Shown here: in pieces, positions 17,142 to 24,736 of the stretch
How the letters are laid out: the number at the start of each line of letters is the position of its first letter
Position numbering within the stretch: the stretch's first letter is position 1
Source: Bacteroides sp. Marseille-P3684
Lineage (GTDB): Bacteria > Bacteroidota > Bacteroidia > Bacteroidales > Bacteroidaceae
Direction of reading: 5' to 3'
Length of the DNA: 64,000 bases
Assembly (NCBI RefSeq): GCF_900291465.1
Contig: NZ_LT985808.1
Coordinates: forward strand, 1,605,912-1,669,911
Notes under the pieces: model-generated
The model's input: only the letters and a program-made list of their open reading frames with translations
Database searches by the model: none
Told to the model about the DNA's origin: nothing
Translations under genes and position numbers: made by a program

Positions 17142-17585
17142 ATGAACAGTATGACATACGACGAAACCAAGCAATACGAACTGGACCGGCGCTACATCCG
17201 CATGGCAGCCATCTGGGCGGAGAACTCCTATTGCAAGCGCAGGCAGGTGGGTGCCCTGATTGTGAAGGACAAGATGATTATCTCCGACGGCTACAACGGG
17301 ACACCGTCGGGATTTGAGAATATCTGCGAGGACGAGAACAATGTGACGAAGCCCTACGTGCTCCATGCCGAGGCGAATGCCATCACCAAGATAGCCCGTT
17401 CGAACAACAGCAGCGACGGTGCCACGCTCTACGTCACGGCTTCGCCCTGCATCGAGTGTGCCAAGCTCATCATTCAGGCGGGGATACGCCGTGTGGTCTA
17501 CTCGGAGAAGTATCGCCTGGAGGACGGCATCGAGCTGTTGCGGAAAGCCGGTATCGAAGTGGTATATGTGAATCCTAAAGAATAA
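17142..17585 (+). CDS. Deoxycytidylate (dCMP) deaminase
   Basis: 147 residues of the zinc-dependent deaminase fold. The zinc and proton-shuttle motif HAEANAI and the second motif SPCIECAK supply the His, Glu and two Cys residues. The early SKxRQVGALIVKD-like segment (CKRRQVGALIVKDKMIISDGYNGTPSG) is typical of dCMP deaminases rather than cytidine or tRNA deaminases. The enzyme makes dUMP for thymidylate synthesis. It sits in a run of genes (dcp, lipoprotein, this gene, S41 protease, cyclo-ligase) with very short gaps, probably one operon; the cyclo-ligase is also part of folate/thymidylate metabolism. Confidence 0.93.
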   Translation: MNSMTYDETKQYELDRRYIRMAAIWAENSYCKRRQVGALIVKDKMIISDGYNGTPSGFENICEDENNVTKPYVLHAEANAITKIARSNNSSDGATLYVTASPCIECAKLIIQAGIRRVVYSEKYRLEDGIELLRKAGIEVVYVNPKE

Positions 17586-17595
17586 TATAGAATGT

Positions 17596-19245
17596 ATGAG
17601 TGACAACAACAAGACCTCTCGTTTCATTCCTGTCATCATTGCCGTCAGCATTGTCGTCGGCATCCTGATAGGGACCTTCTATGCCAACCATTTCTCGGGA
17701 AACCGGTTGAGCATCATCAATACGTCATCCAATAAGCTGAACGACCTGCTGCGCATCATCGACGACAAGTATGTCGACTCGGTGAGCATGGGAGACCTCG
17801 TGGAGAAAGCCATGCCGCAAATTCTGGCAGAGCTGGACCCGCACTCCATGTATATCTCCGCCAAGGATGTGGAGGCGAGCAATGCCGACCTGAAGGGACA
17901 CTTCAGCGGCATCGGCGTGTCGTTCACCATCCAAAAGGATACCATCTGCATCAACAGCGTCATCCAAGGCGGACCCTCCGAGAAGGTGGGACTGATGCCG
18001 GGCGACCGCATCATTGCCGTCGACGACTCGGCGTTCGTGGGCAAGGTGGTGACCAACGAGAATGCCATGAAGAAGCTGAAGGGTGAAAAGGGCAGCGTGG
18101 TGAAGCTGGGCATTTACCGTCCCGGTGTGAAAGAGACGCTCGACTTCACCGTGGTGCGTGGCGACATCCCCGTGGAGAGTGTGGACACCTACTACATGCT
18201 GACCGACAAGATAGGCTACATCAAAATCAACAAGTTCGCCGAGACGACCTATGCCGAGGTGATGATTGGCATTGCCACCCTCCAGCAGCAGGGCAGCGAA
18301 GGACTGGTCATCGACCTGCGGGGCAACACCGGAGGTTACCTGGGTTCGGCGGTCAACATCATCAACGAGTTCCTTCCGCGCAACAGCCTCATTGTCTATA
18401 CCGAGGGACGCAAGTCGCCGCGTGAGGAGTTCCGTTCCGACGGACGGGGCACCAACCAGAAGACGCCCATCGTCCTGCTGACCGATGAAATTTCGGCTTC
18501 CGCAAGTGAGATTTTCTCCGGAGCCATCCAGGACAACGACCGTGGACTGATTATTGGACGCCGTACCTTTGGCAAGGGACTGGTGCAGCAACCGATTGAC
18601 TTCCGCGACGGTTCGTCGATGCGCCTGACCGTGGCACGCTATTACACTCCCTCGGGACGTTGCATCCAGAAACCCTACGTGCGTGGCGAAGGGGCGGAGT
18701 ATGAATACGACATCGTCAACCGTTTCAACCACGGAGAGTTCTTCTCGGAGGACAGCATCAAGCAGAACACCGAGGAGGTCTACCACACTTCCCTGGGACG
18801 CACGGTCTATGGCGGCGGAGGCATCATGCCCGACATCTTTGTGCCGCAGGACACCACAGGATACACCTCTTACTACATGACGTGTGTGAACCGCGGCGTG
18901 TACATCGAGTTCGGTTTCCAATACACCGACAAGAACCGTCAGAAGCTGGAAGAGTTCAAGGACCAGGCTTCGCTCGTGGCCTACCTGAAACGTCAGAACC
19001 TCGTGGACAAGTTTGCACGCTTTGCCGAGACACGGGGCATCAAGCGCCGCAACCTGATGATACGCAAGTCCTATCCGTTGCTGGAGAAGCTGGTCATCGG
19101 CAGTGTGGTCAACTATGCACTCGACTTTGGCGACTACGTGCAGTATATCAATGAGAGCGACCCCACGGTAGCAAAGGCCGTCGAAGTGTTGGAGAAGGGG
19201 GAATCGTTCCCGAAAGCTCCGCAAACTGAAGAGAAATCCGAATGA
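17596..19245 (+). CDS. S41 family carboxy-terminal processing protease
   Basis: 549 residues. An N-terminal membrane anchor or signal (IPVIIAVSIVVGILIGTFYA, about 11-30) directs it to the periplasm. A PDZ domain (about 90-180, GIGVSFTIQKDTICINSVIQGGPSEKVGLMPGDRIIAVDD) precedes the tail-specific protease domain. The catalytic Ser lies in TDEISASASEIF (near residue 302), with the Lys in GRRTFGKGLVQQ, the usual Ser/Lys dyad. A C-terminal extension of about 130 residues follows. Such enzymes cleave unstructured C-termini of envelope proteins. It starts 11 bp after the deaminase gene and overlaps the next gene by 4 bp. Confidence 0.95.
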   Translation: MSDNNKTSRFIPVIIAVSIVVGILIGTFYANHFSGNRLSIINTSSNKLNDLLRIIDDKYVDSVSMGDLVEKAMPQILAELDPHSMYISAKDVEASNADLKGHFSGIGVSFTIQKDTICINSVIQGGPSEKVGLMPGDRIIAVDDSAFVGKVVTNENAMKKLKGEKGSVVKLGIYRPGVKETLDFTVVRGDIPVESVDTYYMLTDKIGYIKINKFAETTYAEVMIGIATLQQQGSEGLVIDLRGNTGGYLGSAVNIINEFLPRNSLIVYTEGRKSPREEFRSDGRGTNQKTPIVLLTDEISASASEIFSGAIQDNDRGLIIGRRTFGKGLVQQPIDFRDGSSMRLTVARYYTPSGRCIQKPYVRGEGAEYEYDIVNRFNHGEFFSEDSIKQNTEEVYHTSLGRTVYGGGGIMPDIFVPQDTTGYTSYYMTCVNRGVYIEFGFQYTDKNRQKLEEFKDQASLVAYLKRQNLVDKFARFAETRGIKRRNLMIRKSYPLLEKLVIGSVVNYALDFGDYVQYINESDPTVAKAVEVLEKGESFPKAPQTEEKSE

Positions 19246-19793
19246 ACGAAGAGAAGAAAGTCATGCGCAGGCACATTGCGCAGTTGAAACGTTCGATGGC
19301 TGTCGCCGATGCTGCGGCAGCCTCCGAACGGCTGTTTGCCATGCTGGAGCAGTCGCCCCGTTTTCAGGAGGCACACACGGTGCTGTGCTACTACTCCATG
19401 CCCGATGAAGTCGGGACTCATGACTTTGTGGAACGTTGGCGCACGAAGAAGTGCATCCTGCTTCCGGTGGTGAAGGGAGACGAACTGGAACTTCGCCGAT
19501 ACACGGGACCTCAGGACCTGCAACCGGGCGAACGTTACCACATCGGTGAGCCGACGGGTGAGCCGTTCACCGACTATGCGTCGATTGACCTGACGCTTGT
19601 CCCCGGTGTGGCGTTTGATACCGAAGGCAACCGGCTCGGACGGGGCAAGGGATACTATGACCGTCTGCTGCCGAAGCTCAACTCCTATAATATAGGTATA
19701 GCCTTCGACCTGCAACTGGTCCCCCGTGTTCCCTGCGAACCGTTTGACCGTCCGCTGGATGCCGTGCTGACGGACAAGGGATGGGCGAAATAG
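19242..19793 (+). CDS. 5-formyltetrahydrofolate cyclo-ligase
   Basis: 183 residues. It converts 5-formyl-THF to 5,10-methenyl-THF using ATP. The family signature near the C-terminus, GNRLGRGKGYYDRLL, is intact, as is the VPGVAFD segment before it and the N-terminal RRHIAQLKRSM. The ATG overlaps the protease stop (ATGA), indicating coupled translation and a shared operon. The neighbouring dCMP deaminase fits a one-carbon/thymidylate theme. Confidence 0.94.
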   Translation: MNEEKKVMRRHIAQLKRSMAVADAAAASERLFAMLEQSPRFQEAHTVLCYYSMPDEVGTHDFVERWRTKKCILLPVVKGDELELRRYTGPQDLQPGERYHIGEPTGEPFTDYASIDLTLVPGVAFDTEGNRLGRGKGYYDRLLPKLNSYNIGIAFDLQLVPRVPCEPFDRPLDAVLTDKGWAK

Positions 19794-19813
19794 TCCGTTC
19801 CTGTTTTATAACT

Positions 19814-20104
19814 TCAGTAGATAACGATATTTGTGATAACCTGGGCCCCCACGTGGTGGTTTAGGTTTTTCACTATCCGGTCGCGTCCCATCGAGAGCTC
19901 CTGGCGGAGGACCGGCGACGTGATGTGCACGTAGAGCGTCTGGTTCTTGATGTGCAGGCCGTCGGTGTAGGAAGAGATGCCCGGACCCAGGACCTCCTTC
20001 CATGCCTGGATGAGCCGGTACTCGTTGAGTGGAGACTCCAGTCCTTCCCGGCGCATGAACTGCCGGATGAGCAGTCCGATTTGTTCCGCATCGTTGCGTT
20101 TCAT
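19814..20104 (-). CDS. DUF721 (DciA-like) protein
   Basis: 96 residues, with the DUF721 pattern: RRNDAEQIGLLIRQFMRREGLESPLNEYRLIQAWKEVLGPGISSYT, then DGLHIKNQTLYVHITSPVLRQELSMGRDRIVKNLNHHVG. DUF721 includes DciA, the helicase-associated protein in bacteria lacking DnaC. It overlaps the recF stop by 4 bp, so the two are co-transcribed, which fits a DNA replication role. It is short for DciA and lacks any extra domain. Confidence 0.88.
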   Translation of the reverse strand: MKRNDAEQIGLLIRQFMRREGLESPLNEYRLIQAWKEVLGPGISSYTDGLHIKNQTLYVHITSPVLRQELSMGRDRIVKNLNHHVGAQVITNIVIY

Positions 20105-21222
20105 GCCTTGCCGCCCTCCTCGATGCGGTCGCTCACGGCACCCTTGTCGACGGTGAACAGGCGGTAGTTCTGTTCCGTCTTCCGTAATATCTTGTCCAGG
20201 TGGTCCCGGTTGGTGTCTGTGATGAAAATCTGTCCGAAGCTGTCGCCTGCCACGAGTTTCACAATCTGTTCCACCCGCGAAGCATCCAGCTTGTCGAAAA
20301 TGTCGTCCAGCAGCAGGATGGGTTGCGTGCGGCTGCCCGTCCGCTTCAGGAAGTTGAACTGTGCCAGCTTCAGGGCGATGAGGTACGTCTTGTTCTGTCC
20401 CTGTGACCCCTCGCGTTTGATGGGGAAGTCGCTCAGCTCCATCTCCAGCTCATCCTTGTGAATGCCGTGGAGCGAATATCCCATGATGCGGTCCTTCGGT
20501 CGGCTCTCCCGTATGACGTCAATGAGAGCACCCCGTTGGGCATGCGAGCGGTAGGTCAGTCCCACCCGTTCGCGGTCCTGCGAGATGTAGGAGTAGAACG
20601 ACTGGAAAATGGGGATGAACTCGCGGATGAACTCCTCCCGTTTGCGATAGACCGTCGTGCCCGTCTCCGCCATCATCTCTTCCCACACTGCCATCAGTTC
20701 CCCGTCGGGTTCCTCCTCCTGCTTCAGCAGGGTGTTCCGCTGTTGCAACGCCTTGTTGTAGCGCATCAGCGCCTCCAGGTATTCGCGGTCATACTGCGAG
20801 ATGACCACATCCATGAAGCGACGTCGCTCCTCACTGCCCCCTGCAATCAGTTCCGCGTCAGCCGGTGACACCATGATGAGCGGGATGAAGCCGATGTGCT
20901 CCGCCAGCCGTCCGTATTCCTTCTTGTTGCGTTTGAACTGCTTCTTCTGCCGGCGTTTCAGTCCGCAGTAGATTTCTTCCGGTGTCCCGTCCTCCAGCTC
21001 ATAGAAGCCTTGGATGACGAAAAACTCCTCGTCGTGCCGGATGTTCTGCGAGTCCACCGGGTTGGAGGCGCTCTTGCAGAAGGACAGGTAATAGACCGCA
21101 TCGAGCAGGTTCGTCTTTCCCATGCCGTTCTGCCCGATGAAACAGTTGATTTTCGGCGAGAAGTCCAGCTCCACTTCCGCCAGGTTCTTATAGTTGAGTA
21201 TCGAAATTCGTTTCAGTATCAT
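20101..21222 (-). CDS. recF: DNA replication and repair protein RecF
   Basis: 373 residues of an SMC-like ATPase that helps load RecA at gaps. Walker A (GQNGMGKT) is at residues 30-37, the ABC-type signature region SQGQNKTYLIALKLAQF near 275, and Walker B (PILLLDDIFDKLD) near 305. The start MILKRISILNYKNLAEVELDF is typical. The -7 promoter element TAACTTTG lies only 4 bp before the start codon, which predicts a leaderless or nearly leaderless mRNA. It forms a two-gene operon with the DUF721 gene and is divergent from the TPR gene across array 2. Confidence 0.96.
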   Translation of the reverse strand: MILKRISILNYKNLAEVELDFSPKINCFIGQNGMGKTNLLDAVYYLSFCKSASNPVDSQNIRHDEEFFVIQGFYELEDGTPEEIYCGLKRRQKKQFKRNKKEYGRLAEHIGFIPLIMVSPADAELIAGGSEERRRFMDVVISQYDREYLEALMRYNKALQQRNTLLKQEEEPDGELMAVWEEMMAETGTTVYRKREEFIREFIPIFQSFYSYISQDRERVGLTYRSHAQRGALIDVIRESRPKDRIMGYSLHGIHKDELEMELSDFPIKREGSQGQNKTYLIALKLAQFNFLKRTGSRTQPILLLDDIFDKLDASRVEQIVKLVAGDSFGQIFITDTNRDHLDKILRKTEQNYRLFTVDKGAVSDRIEEGGKA

Positions 21223-21226
21223 GCCG

Positions 21227-21234
21227 CAAAGTTA
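21227..21234 (-). promoter_or_regulatory. -7 element for recF, 4 bp from the start codon
   Basis: The minus strand reads TAACTTTG, matching TAnnTTTG. Bacteroidetes transcripts begin a few bases after this element, so the mRNA would start at or near the ATG. Confidence 0.5.
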
Positions 21235-21341
21235 CGTCTTAAATGTCGATTCGGAAAGAGCCGGAACCCTCTTTCTTTGCGGAAAACGGAGACGGTCCGG
21301 CGGCGTCCCCTCTTGTCAGAAAGACACGGATTTAAGTTAAT

Positions 21342-21398
21342 TGCTTGACAGAATCGCGGAATATGCCTTTCCCAGCTAACTCACACTTTTGCGAAAAT
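21342..21398 (+). repeat. Conserved 'head' block beside array 2
   Basis: TGCTTGACAGAATC (21342-21355), AGCTAACTC (21374-21382) and CGAAAAT (21392-21398) repeat the block found in reverse at 5965-6020, with the same 18-base first gap and 9 instead of 8 bases in the second. It points towards array 2. Confidence 0.7.
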
Positions 21399-21487
21399 CG
21401 GAAAAGCAGGTTTTTTTAAGAATAGATATGCGACGGAATTTGCATAAAGATTCCATTCCTGACCCGAAATGAATAATTATACCCTTC

Positions 21488-21633
21488 AAACACTATTGTT
21501 TGAGCCGTCAAACACTTGTGTTTGCCACGTGAAACAATATTGTTTGGCGAGTGAAACAATATTGTTTCGTCCGTCGAGTACAAATGTTTCCGTTACGGAA
21601 CGTTGTAGTTTGCTTACGATAACACTTGTTGTG
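21488..21633. repeat. 22-bp-period palindrome array 2
   Basis: Seven positions in exact 22-bp register: 21488, 21510, 21532, 21554 carry clean 14-bp palindromes of form AAAC-N6-GTTT (AAACACTATTGTTT, AAACACTTGTGTTT, AAACAATATTGTTT twice). Positions 21576, 21598 and 21620 are progressively degenerate; the first two keep the right arm GTTT. Spacers are 8 bp (GAGCCGTC, GCCACGTG, GGCGAGTG, CGTCCGTC). The array lies between the divergent recF and TPR genes. Confidence 0.88.
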
Positions 21634-21980
21634 CTTTGTTTGCTTCTGGTTTGAACGGACGGACGTCTTTTTCGGATGTGTGATTTTGCACGGAAGATGT
21701 GCGTTCCCGCTTTCCATTCTTTTTATCCGACGTTTGACCGGAAGACGGATGGACGGTGTTTCGTCCGTAGTTGTGACACGGTGAATTTTGCAAACCGCCT
21801 GAAACGACAAAAAAATCCACCGACTCCTGTTCCGGCTGCGAAAAGGGCCTTTGTGGAGCGATTCGTTTGACAAAGTGACAAACTGACGATTTGTCAAACC
21901 GTCCGTTCGTCCCCCGGTTCACCCCTCAACGGATTACTAATCCTAAAAAAGATGCGTTGAAATTTTCTTTATATACGGAA
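21634..21980. other. Intergenic stretch without genes
   Basis: No convincing gene. The only clear structures are GTTTGAC-N7-GACAAAC-like repeats at 21865-21899, including TGAC-GATTT-GTCA. Confidence 0.45.
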
Positions 21981-21986
21981 ATAAAC

Positions 21987-21994
21987 TACTTTTG
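21987..21994 (+). promoter_or_regulatory. -7 element for the TPR gene
   Basis: TACTTTTG matches TAnnTTTG, with TTTC 19 bp upstream (21964-21967) as an approximate -33. It lies 48 bp before the ATG. Confidence 0.55.
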
Positions 21995-22042
21995 CCCTCC
22001 GAAAATACGGTAAATAAGTAAATATTAAAAGTTTCTATAAAT

Positions 22043-22717
22043 ATGGCAGAACAAAAACACACTCCCAATGCAATGGATGTGGAAGAGGCACTGAGCTCTT
22101 CGGAAGCATACATTATTAAGAATAAGAAGACAATCATCGGCATCGTTGTCGCAGTGGTAGTCATCGTAGGTGGCTGGTTGCTTTACAACCACTTCGTTGC
22201 CATGCCGAAAGAGCAGAAAGCTTCGACCATGCTGGCGAAAGGACAGGAATATTTCGCAATGAGCCAGTATGAGCTGGCACTCAATGGCGATTCGCTGAGC
22301 TACAAGGGCTTTGCAAAGATTGCTGAAGAGGAGAGTGGAACGGCTGCCGGAAATCTTGCCAACGCATACGCAGGCCTCTGTCTGGCTCAGACCGGAAAAT
22401 ATGAAGAGGCTATCCCTTACCTGGAGAAGTTCAGTGGAGACGACCAGATGGTGGCTCCTGCCGTGAAGGGTGCGTTGGGCAACTGCTATGCCAACAAGGG
22501 TGACCTGGAGAAAGCCGTCGCCCTCCTGGTCGATGCAGCCAACAGCAGCGACAGCCAGTCGTTGAGTCCCATCTTCCTGCTTCAGGCAGGTGAGCTGTAT
22601 GAGAAGCTGGGCAAGAACGACGAGGCCTTGAAGCTCTACCAGACCATCAAGGAGAAATACTTCAACTCATACAACGGAGCGAATATCGACAAGTACATCG
22701 AGCGCGTTTCGAAATAA
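22043..22717 (+). CDS. Membrane-anchored tetratricopeptide repeat protein
   Basis: 224 residues. A single membrane segment (about 31-48, TIIGIVVAVVVIVGGWLLY) follows a short charged N-terminus, placing the rest in the periplasm. Four or so TPR-like helical pairs follow: ANAYAGLCLAQTGKYEEAIPYLEKF, GALGNCYANKGDLEKAVALLVDA, and LLQAGELYEKLGKNDEALKLYQTIKEKY. The layout resembles YfgM-type ancillary proteins. Partners are unknown. It is followed by a hairpin and then ribH, transcribed the same way. Confidence 0.85.
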   Translation: MAEQKHTPNAMDVEEALSSSEAYIIKNKKTIIGIVVAVVVIVGGWLLYNHFVAMPKEQKASTMLAKGQEYFAMSQYELALNGDSLSYKGFAKIAEEESGTAAGNLANAYAGLCLAQTGKYEEAIPYLEKFSGDDQMVAPAVKGALGNCYANKGDLEKAVALLVDAANSSDSQSLSPIFLLQAGELYEKLGKNDEALKLYQTIKEKYFNSYNGANIDKYIERVSK

Positions 22718-22804
22718 TCCGGGGCAGGTCCTCCGGGAAGTCCGGAACACGTTTCGTCACGGACGCGGCAAATAACCTTTTACATACACAAAACTTGTTG
22801 AACG

Positions 22805-22864
22805 ACGGATGATGCGGATAAGGACGGGAACGGACCGTCAGTCTATCCGTGTCATCCGTTTTCC
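22805..22864 (+). terminator. Hairpin between the TPR gene and ribH
   Basis: ACGGATGATGCGGATA pairs with TATCCGTGTCATCCGT (two G-T or mismatched positions) around a 23-base loop, then a short TTTT. It is either a terminator or a structured leader before ribH. Confidence 0.55.
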
Positions 22865-22935
22865 TTGTTTGGCGGACGACCCGTCCGTCTGTCAGCTGAA
22901 TACCTTCATAAACCAACAAAAACCAAATAGAGACT

Positions 22936-23430
22936 ATGGCAACAAAGTATCACAACCTTTCAGAGTATAATGTAGACACGGTGCCCGATGCGGGTGCCAT
23001 GCGTTTTGGCATTGTCGTTTCCGAATGGAATGACAACATCACCGGTGCGCTGCTGGACGGTGCGCTGAAGACGTTGAAGAAGCATGGTGCGAAAGACGAG
23101 AACATCTGCGTCATGACTGTTCCCGGCAGTTTTGAGCTGACGTTCGGTTCGGCACAGATGATCAAGAGCGGCAAGGTGGATGCCGTTATTGCCTTGGGCT
23201 GTGTGGTCCGCGGTGATACCCCTCACTTTGATTACGTTTGCGCCGGAGCCACGCAAGGCATCACCCAACTCAACGCAACCGGCGATGTACCTGTGATTTA
23301 CGGTCTGATAACCACCAACAACATGGAGCAGGCAGAAGACCGTTCCGGCGGCAAGCTGGGCAATAAAGGCGACGAATGTGCAATTACTGCAATAAAAATG
23401 GTCGATTTTGTTTGCAGATTAAAAAAATAG
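22936..23430 (+). CDS. ribH: 6,7-dimethyl-8-ribityllumazine synthase
   Basis: 164 residues, the standard length for lumazine synthase, the penultimate step of riboflavin synthesis. The active-site parts are visible: [17 protein letters not shown] (about 23-39), the PGSFELTFG turn, and [19 protein letters not shown] with its conserved arginine and histidine, then a Gly-Leu-Ile-Thr segment. No FMN riboswitch is visible upstream. The promoter of the following tRNA genes lies inside and just after the end of this gene. Confidence 0.95.
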   Translation: MATKYHNLSEYNVDTVPDAGAMRFGIVVSEWNDNITGALLDGALKTLKKHGAKDENICVMTVPGSFELTFGSAQMIKSGKVDAVIALGCVVRGDTPHFDYVCAGATQGITQLNATGDVPVIYGLITTNNMEQAEDRSGGKLGNKGDECAITAIKMVDFVCRLKK

Positions 23431-23441
23431 TCGTACCTTTG
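23411..23441 (+). promoter_or_regulatory. Promoter of the tRNA-Tyr/tRNA-Gly operon
   Basis: TTTG (23411-23414), a 19-bp spacer, and TACCTTTG (23434-23441) form a full Bacteroidetes promoter. The -33 half lies inside the 3' end of ribH. Confidence 0.8.
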
Positions 23442-23482
23442 CATCGCAATTGAGAGATAAAGCCTCTCAGTGATGCAAAACG

Positions 23483-23564
23483 GGCAAATACCAGAGTGGC
23501 CAAATGGGGCAGACTGTAAATCTGCTGGCTTACGCCTTCGGTGGTTCGAATCCATCTTTGCCCA
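23483..23564 (+). tRNA. tRNA-Tyr (anticodon GTA)
   Basis: An 82-base class II tRNA with a long variable arm. Acceptor GGGCAAA/TTTGCCC, anticodon arm GCAGACT-GTA-AATCTGC, T-arm GGTTCGAATCC. Confidence 0.95.
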
Positions 23565-23572
23565 CTGAATTT

Positions 23573-23645
23573 GCGGAAGTAGCTCAGTCGATAGAGCATT
23601 AGCCTTCCAAGCTGAGGGTCGCGGGTTTGAGTCCCGTCTTCCGCT
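23573..23645 (+). tRNA. tRNA-Gly (anticodon TCC)
   Basis: A 73-base cloverleaf with acceptor GCGGAAG/CTTCCGC and anticodon loop CTTCCAA giving TCC. It lies 8 bp after tRNA-Tyr and shares its promoter. Confidence 0.95.
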
Positions 23646-23651
23646 CTTACG

Positions 23652-23684
23652 AAGAGGAATTCCATGTTGGAGTTCCTCTTTTTG
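23652..23684 (+). terminator. Terminator after tRNA-Gly
   Basis: AGAGGAATTCC pairs with GGAGTTCCTCT around a short loop, followed by TTTTTG. Confidence 0.75.
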
Positions 23685-23742
23685 CTGTTATGGCGGCGGT
23701 GGTCTCGGCATGTGCTAAATTTTGTGGCTCAGTTTGTTTTAC

Positions 23743-23750
23743 TATCTTTG
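23743..23750 (+). promoter_or_regulatory. -7 element for the predicted restriction gene
   Basis: TATCTTTG, with TTTG at 23721-23724 (18-bp spacing), 79 bp before the ATG. Confidence 0.5.
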
Positions 23751-23829
23751 TGCTACCAAAGTATTTTGTGAGGTGATTTGAAACTCTCCATCACGGAAAA
23801 GATGTAAAACGTGTGATTATCTAGTAGTC

Positions 23830-24573
23830 ATGAAACAATATGAAGCTGTTATTGAGGCCTTGAAGCAATTGGGAGGAGTTGCAACACTAGGACAATTATA
23901 TCAAGTGGTATTTAAAATAGGCGATTGCCAATGGAATACAAAAACGCCTTTTGCCAGTGTGCGCAGAATCGTGCAAGAGCGCAAGGAAATTTATAAGATC
24001 AAGCCGGGATTATGGGCTTTAGATTCATGCCGAAAACAACTTGAAGCAAATGGATTCATCGTGGAGACGGCTCATAACTCGGATTCCATACAGCTGAAAG
24101 ATTTCAATCACTCTTACTATCAAGGCCTTTTGTTGGAAATAGGTAACTGTCGGGATTTACTGACCTATGTGCCGGAACAAGATAAGAATAAAAAATATGC
24201 TGGAACAACATTGAAAGAAATACGCACATTAAACCAGATTCCACCATTTTCTTTTCCTGAATTGGTGCATAGAAGTTCTACAATCGATGTAATATGGTTT
24301 AATGAGAGAAGAATGCCCCATGCATTCTTTGAAGTGGAGCATTCAACAGACATACAAAACTCACTTCTGAAATTCTTCGATTTACAAGATTTTTACTGTA
24401 AAATGTTTATTGTGGCAGACAACAGGCGTAGGGATGAGTTTGAGAAGAAGTTGCATTATAGTGCATTTAACGATTTGGTCAATCATAAGCGAGTTCAGTT
24501 TCTAGGTTATAATACGTTGAACAAACTGTATACTCTTGCGATTGAAAGCATACGGAATCCTCTATTCCTGTGA
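23830..24573 (+). CDS. Predicted restriction endonuclease with N-terminal winged helix
   Basis: 247 residues. The first 75 resemble a HARE-type winged helix (YEAVIEALKQLGGVATLGQLYQVVFKI...FASVRRIVQERKEIYKIKPGLWAL), a module often fused to restriction enzymes. The C-terminal half has a candidate PD-(D/E)XK nuclease core: Asp in STIDVIWF, then HAFFEVEHSTDIQNSLLKFFDL, where an E-x-E would replace the usual E-x-K, followed by a strand (CKMFIVADNRRRDEF). No catalytic activity is proven by sequence. It sits 163 bp before a DNA methyltransferase in the same direction, and both genes are distinctly AT-rich compared with their neighbours and lie next to tRNA genes, all of which fits an acquired restriction-modification pair. 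Confidence 0.65.
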   Translation: MKQYEAVIEALKQLGGVATLGQLYQVVFKIGDCQWNTKTPFASVRRIVQERKEIYKIKPGLWALDSCRKQLEANGFIVETAHNSDSIQLKDFNHSYYQGLLLEIGNCRDLLTYVPEQDKNKKYAGTTLKEIRTLNQIPPFSFPELVHRSSTIDVIWFNERRMPHAFFEVEHSTDIQNSLLKFFDLQDFYCKMFIVADNRRRDEFEKKLHYSAFNDLVNHKRVQFLGYNTLNKLYTLAIESIRNPLFL

Positions 24574-24700
24574 TCGTATTTTAACTCTGGTTGTGTGAAC
24601 TGATTTGTATAATTGGTTGATATACATCTACTACAAGTGCAAGACAAATGTTCTTTTCTGATCAGGAACGTTATATAAGGATCTTTTGTCATTGGTGATT

Positions 24701-24708
24701 TATTTTTG
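24701..24708 (+). promoter_or_regulatory. -7 element for the methyltransferase gene
   Basis: TATTTTTG matches TAnnTTTG, 28 bp before the first ATG. No good -33 is visible. A separate promoter would let the modification enzyme be made independently of the nuclease. Confidence 0.45.
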
Positions 24709-24736
24709 ATATTCTTTTGTATTCCTAATATGAATT

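Noticed and set aside
17725-19224. 499-codon minus-strand open frame opposite the S41 protease
   Set aside because: Antisense of a gene with intact PDZ and protease motifs.
21508-21922. Minus-strand open frames across array 2
   Set aside because: They translate the palindrome array and low-complexity flank; no motif, no ribosome-binding context.
22718-22935. FMN riboswitch before ribH
   Set aside because: The hairpin present is a simple two-arm stem; the conserved FMN-element core is not there.
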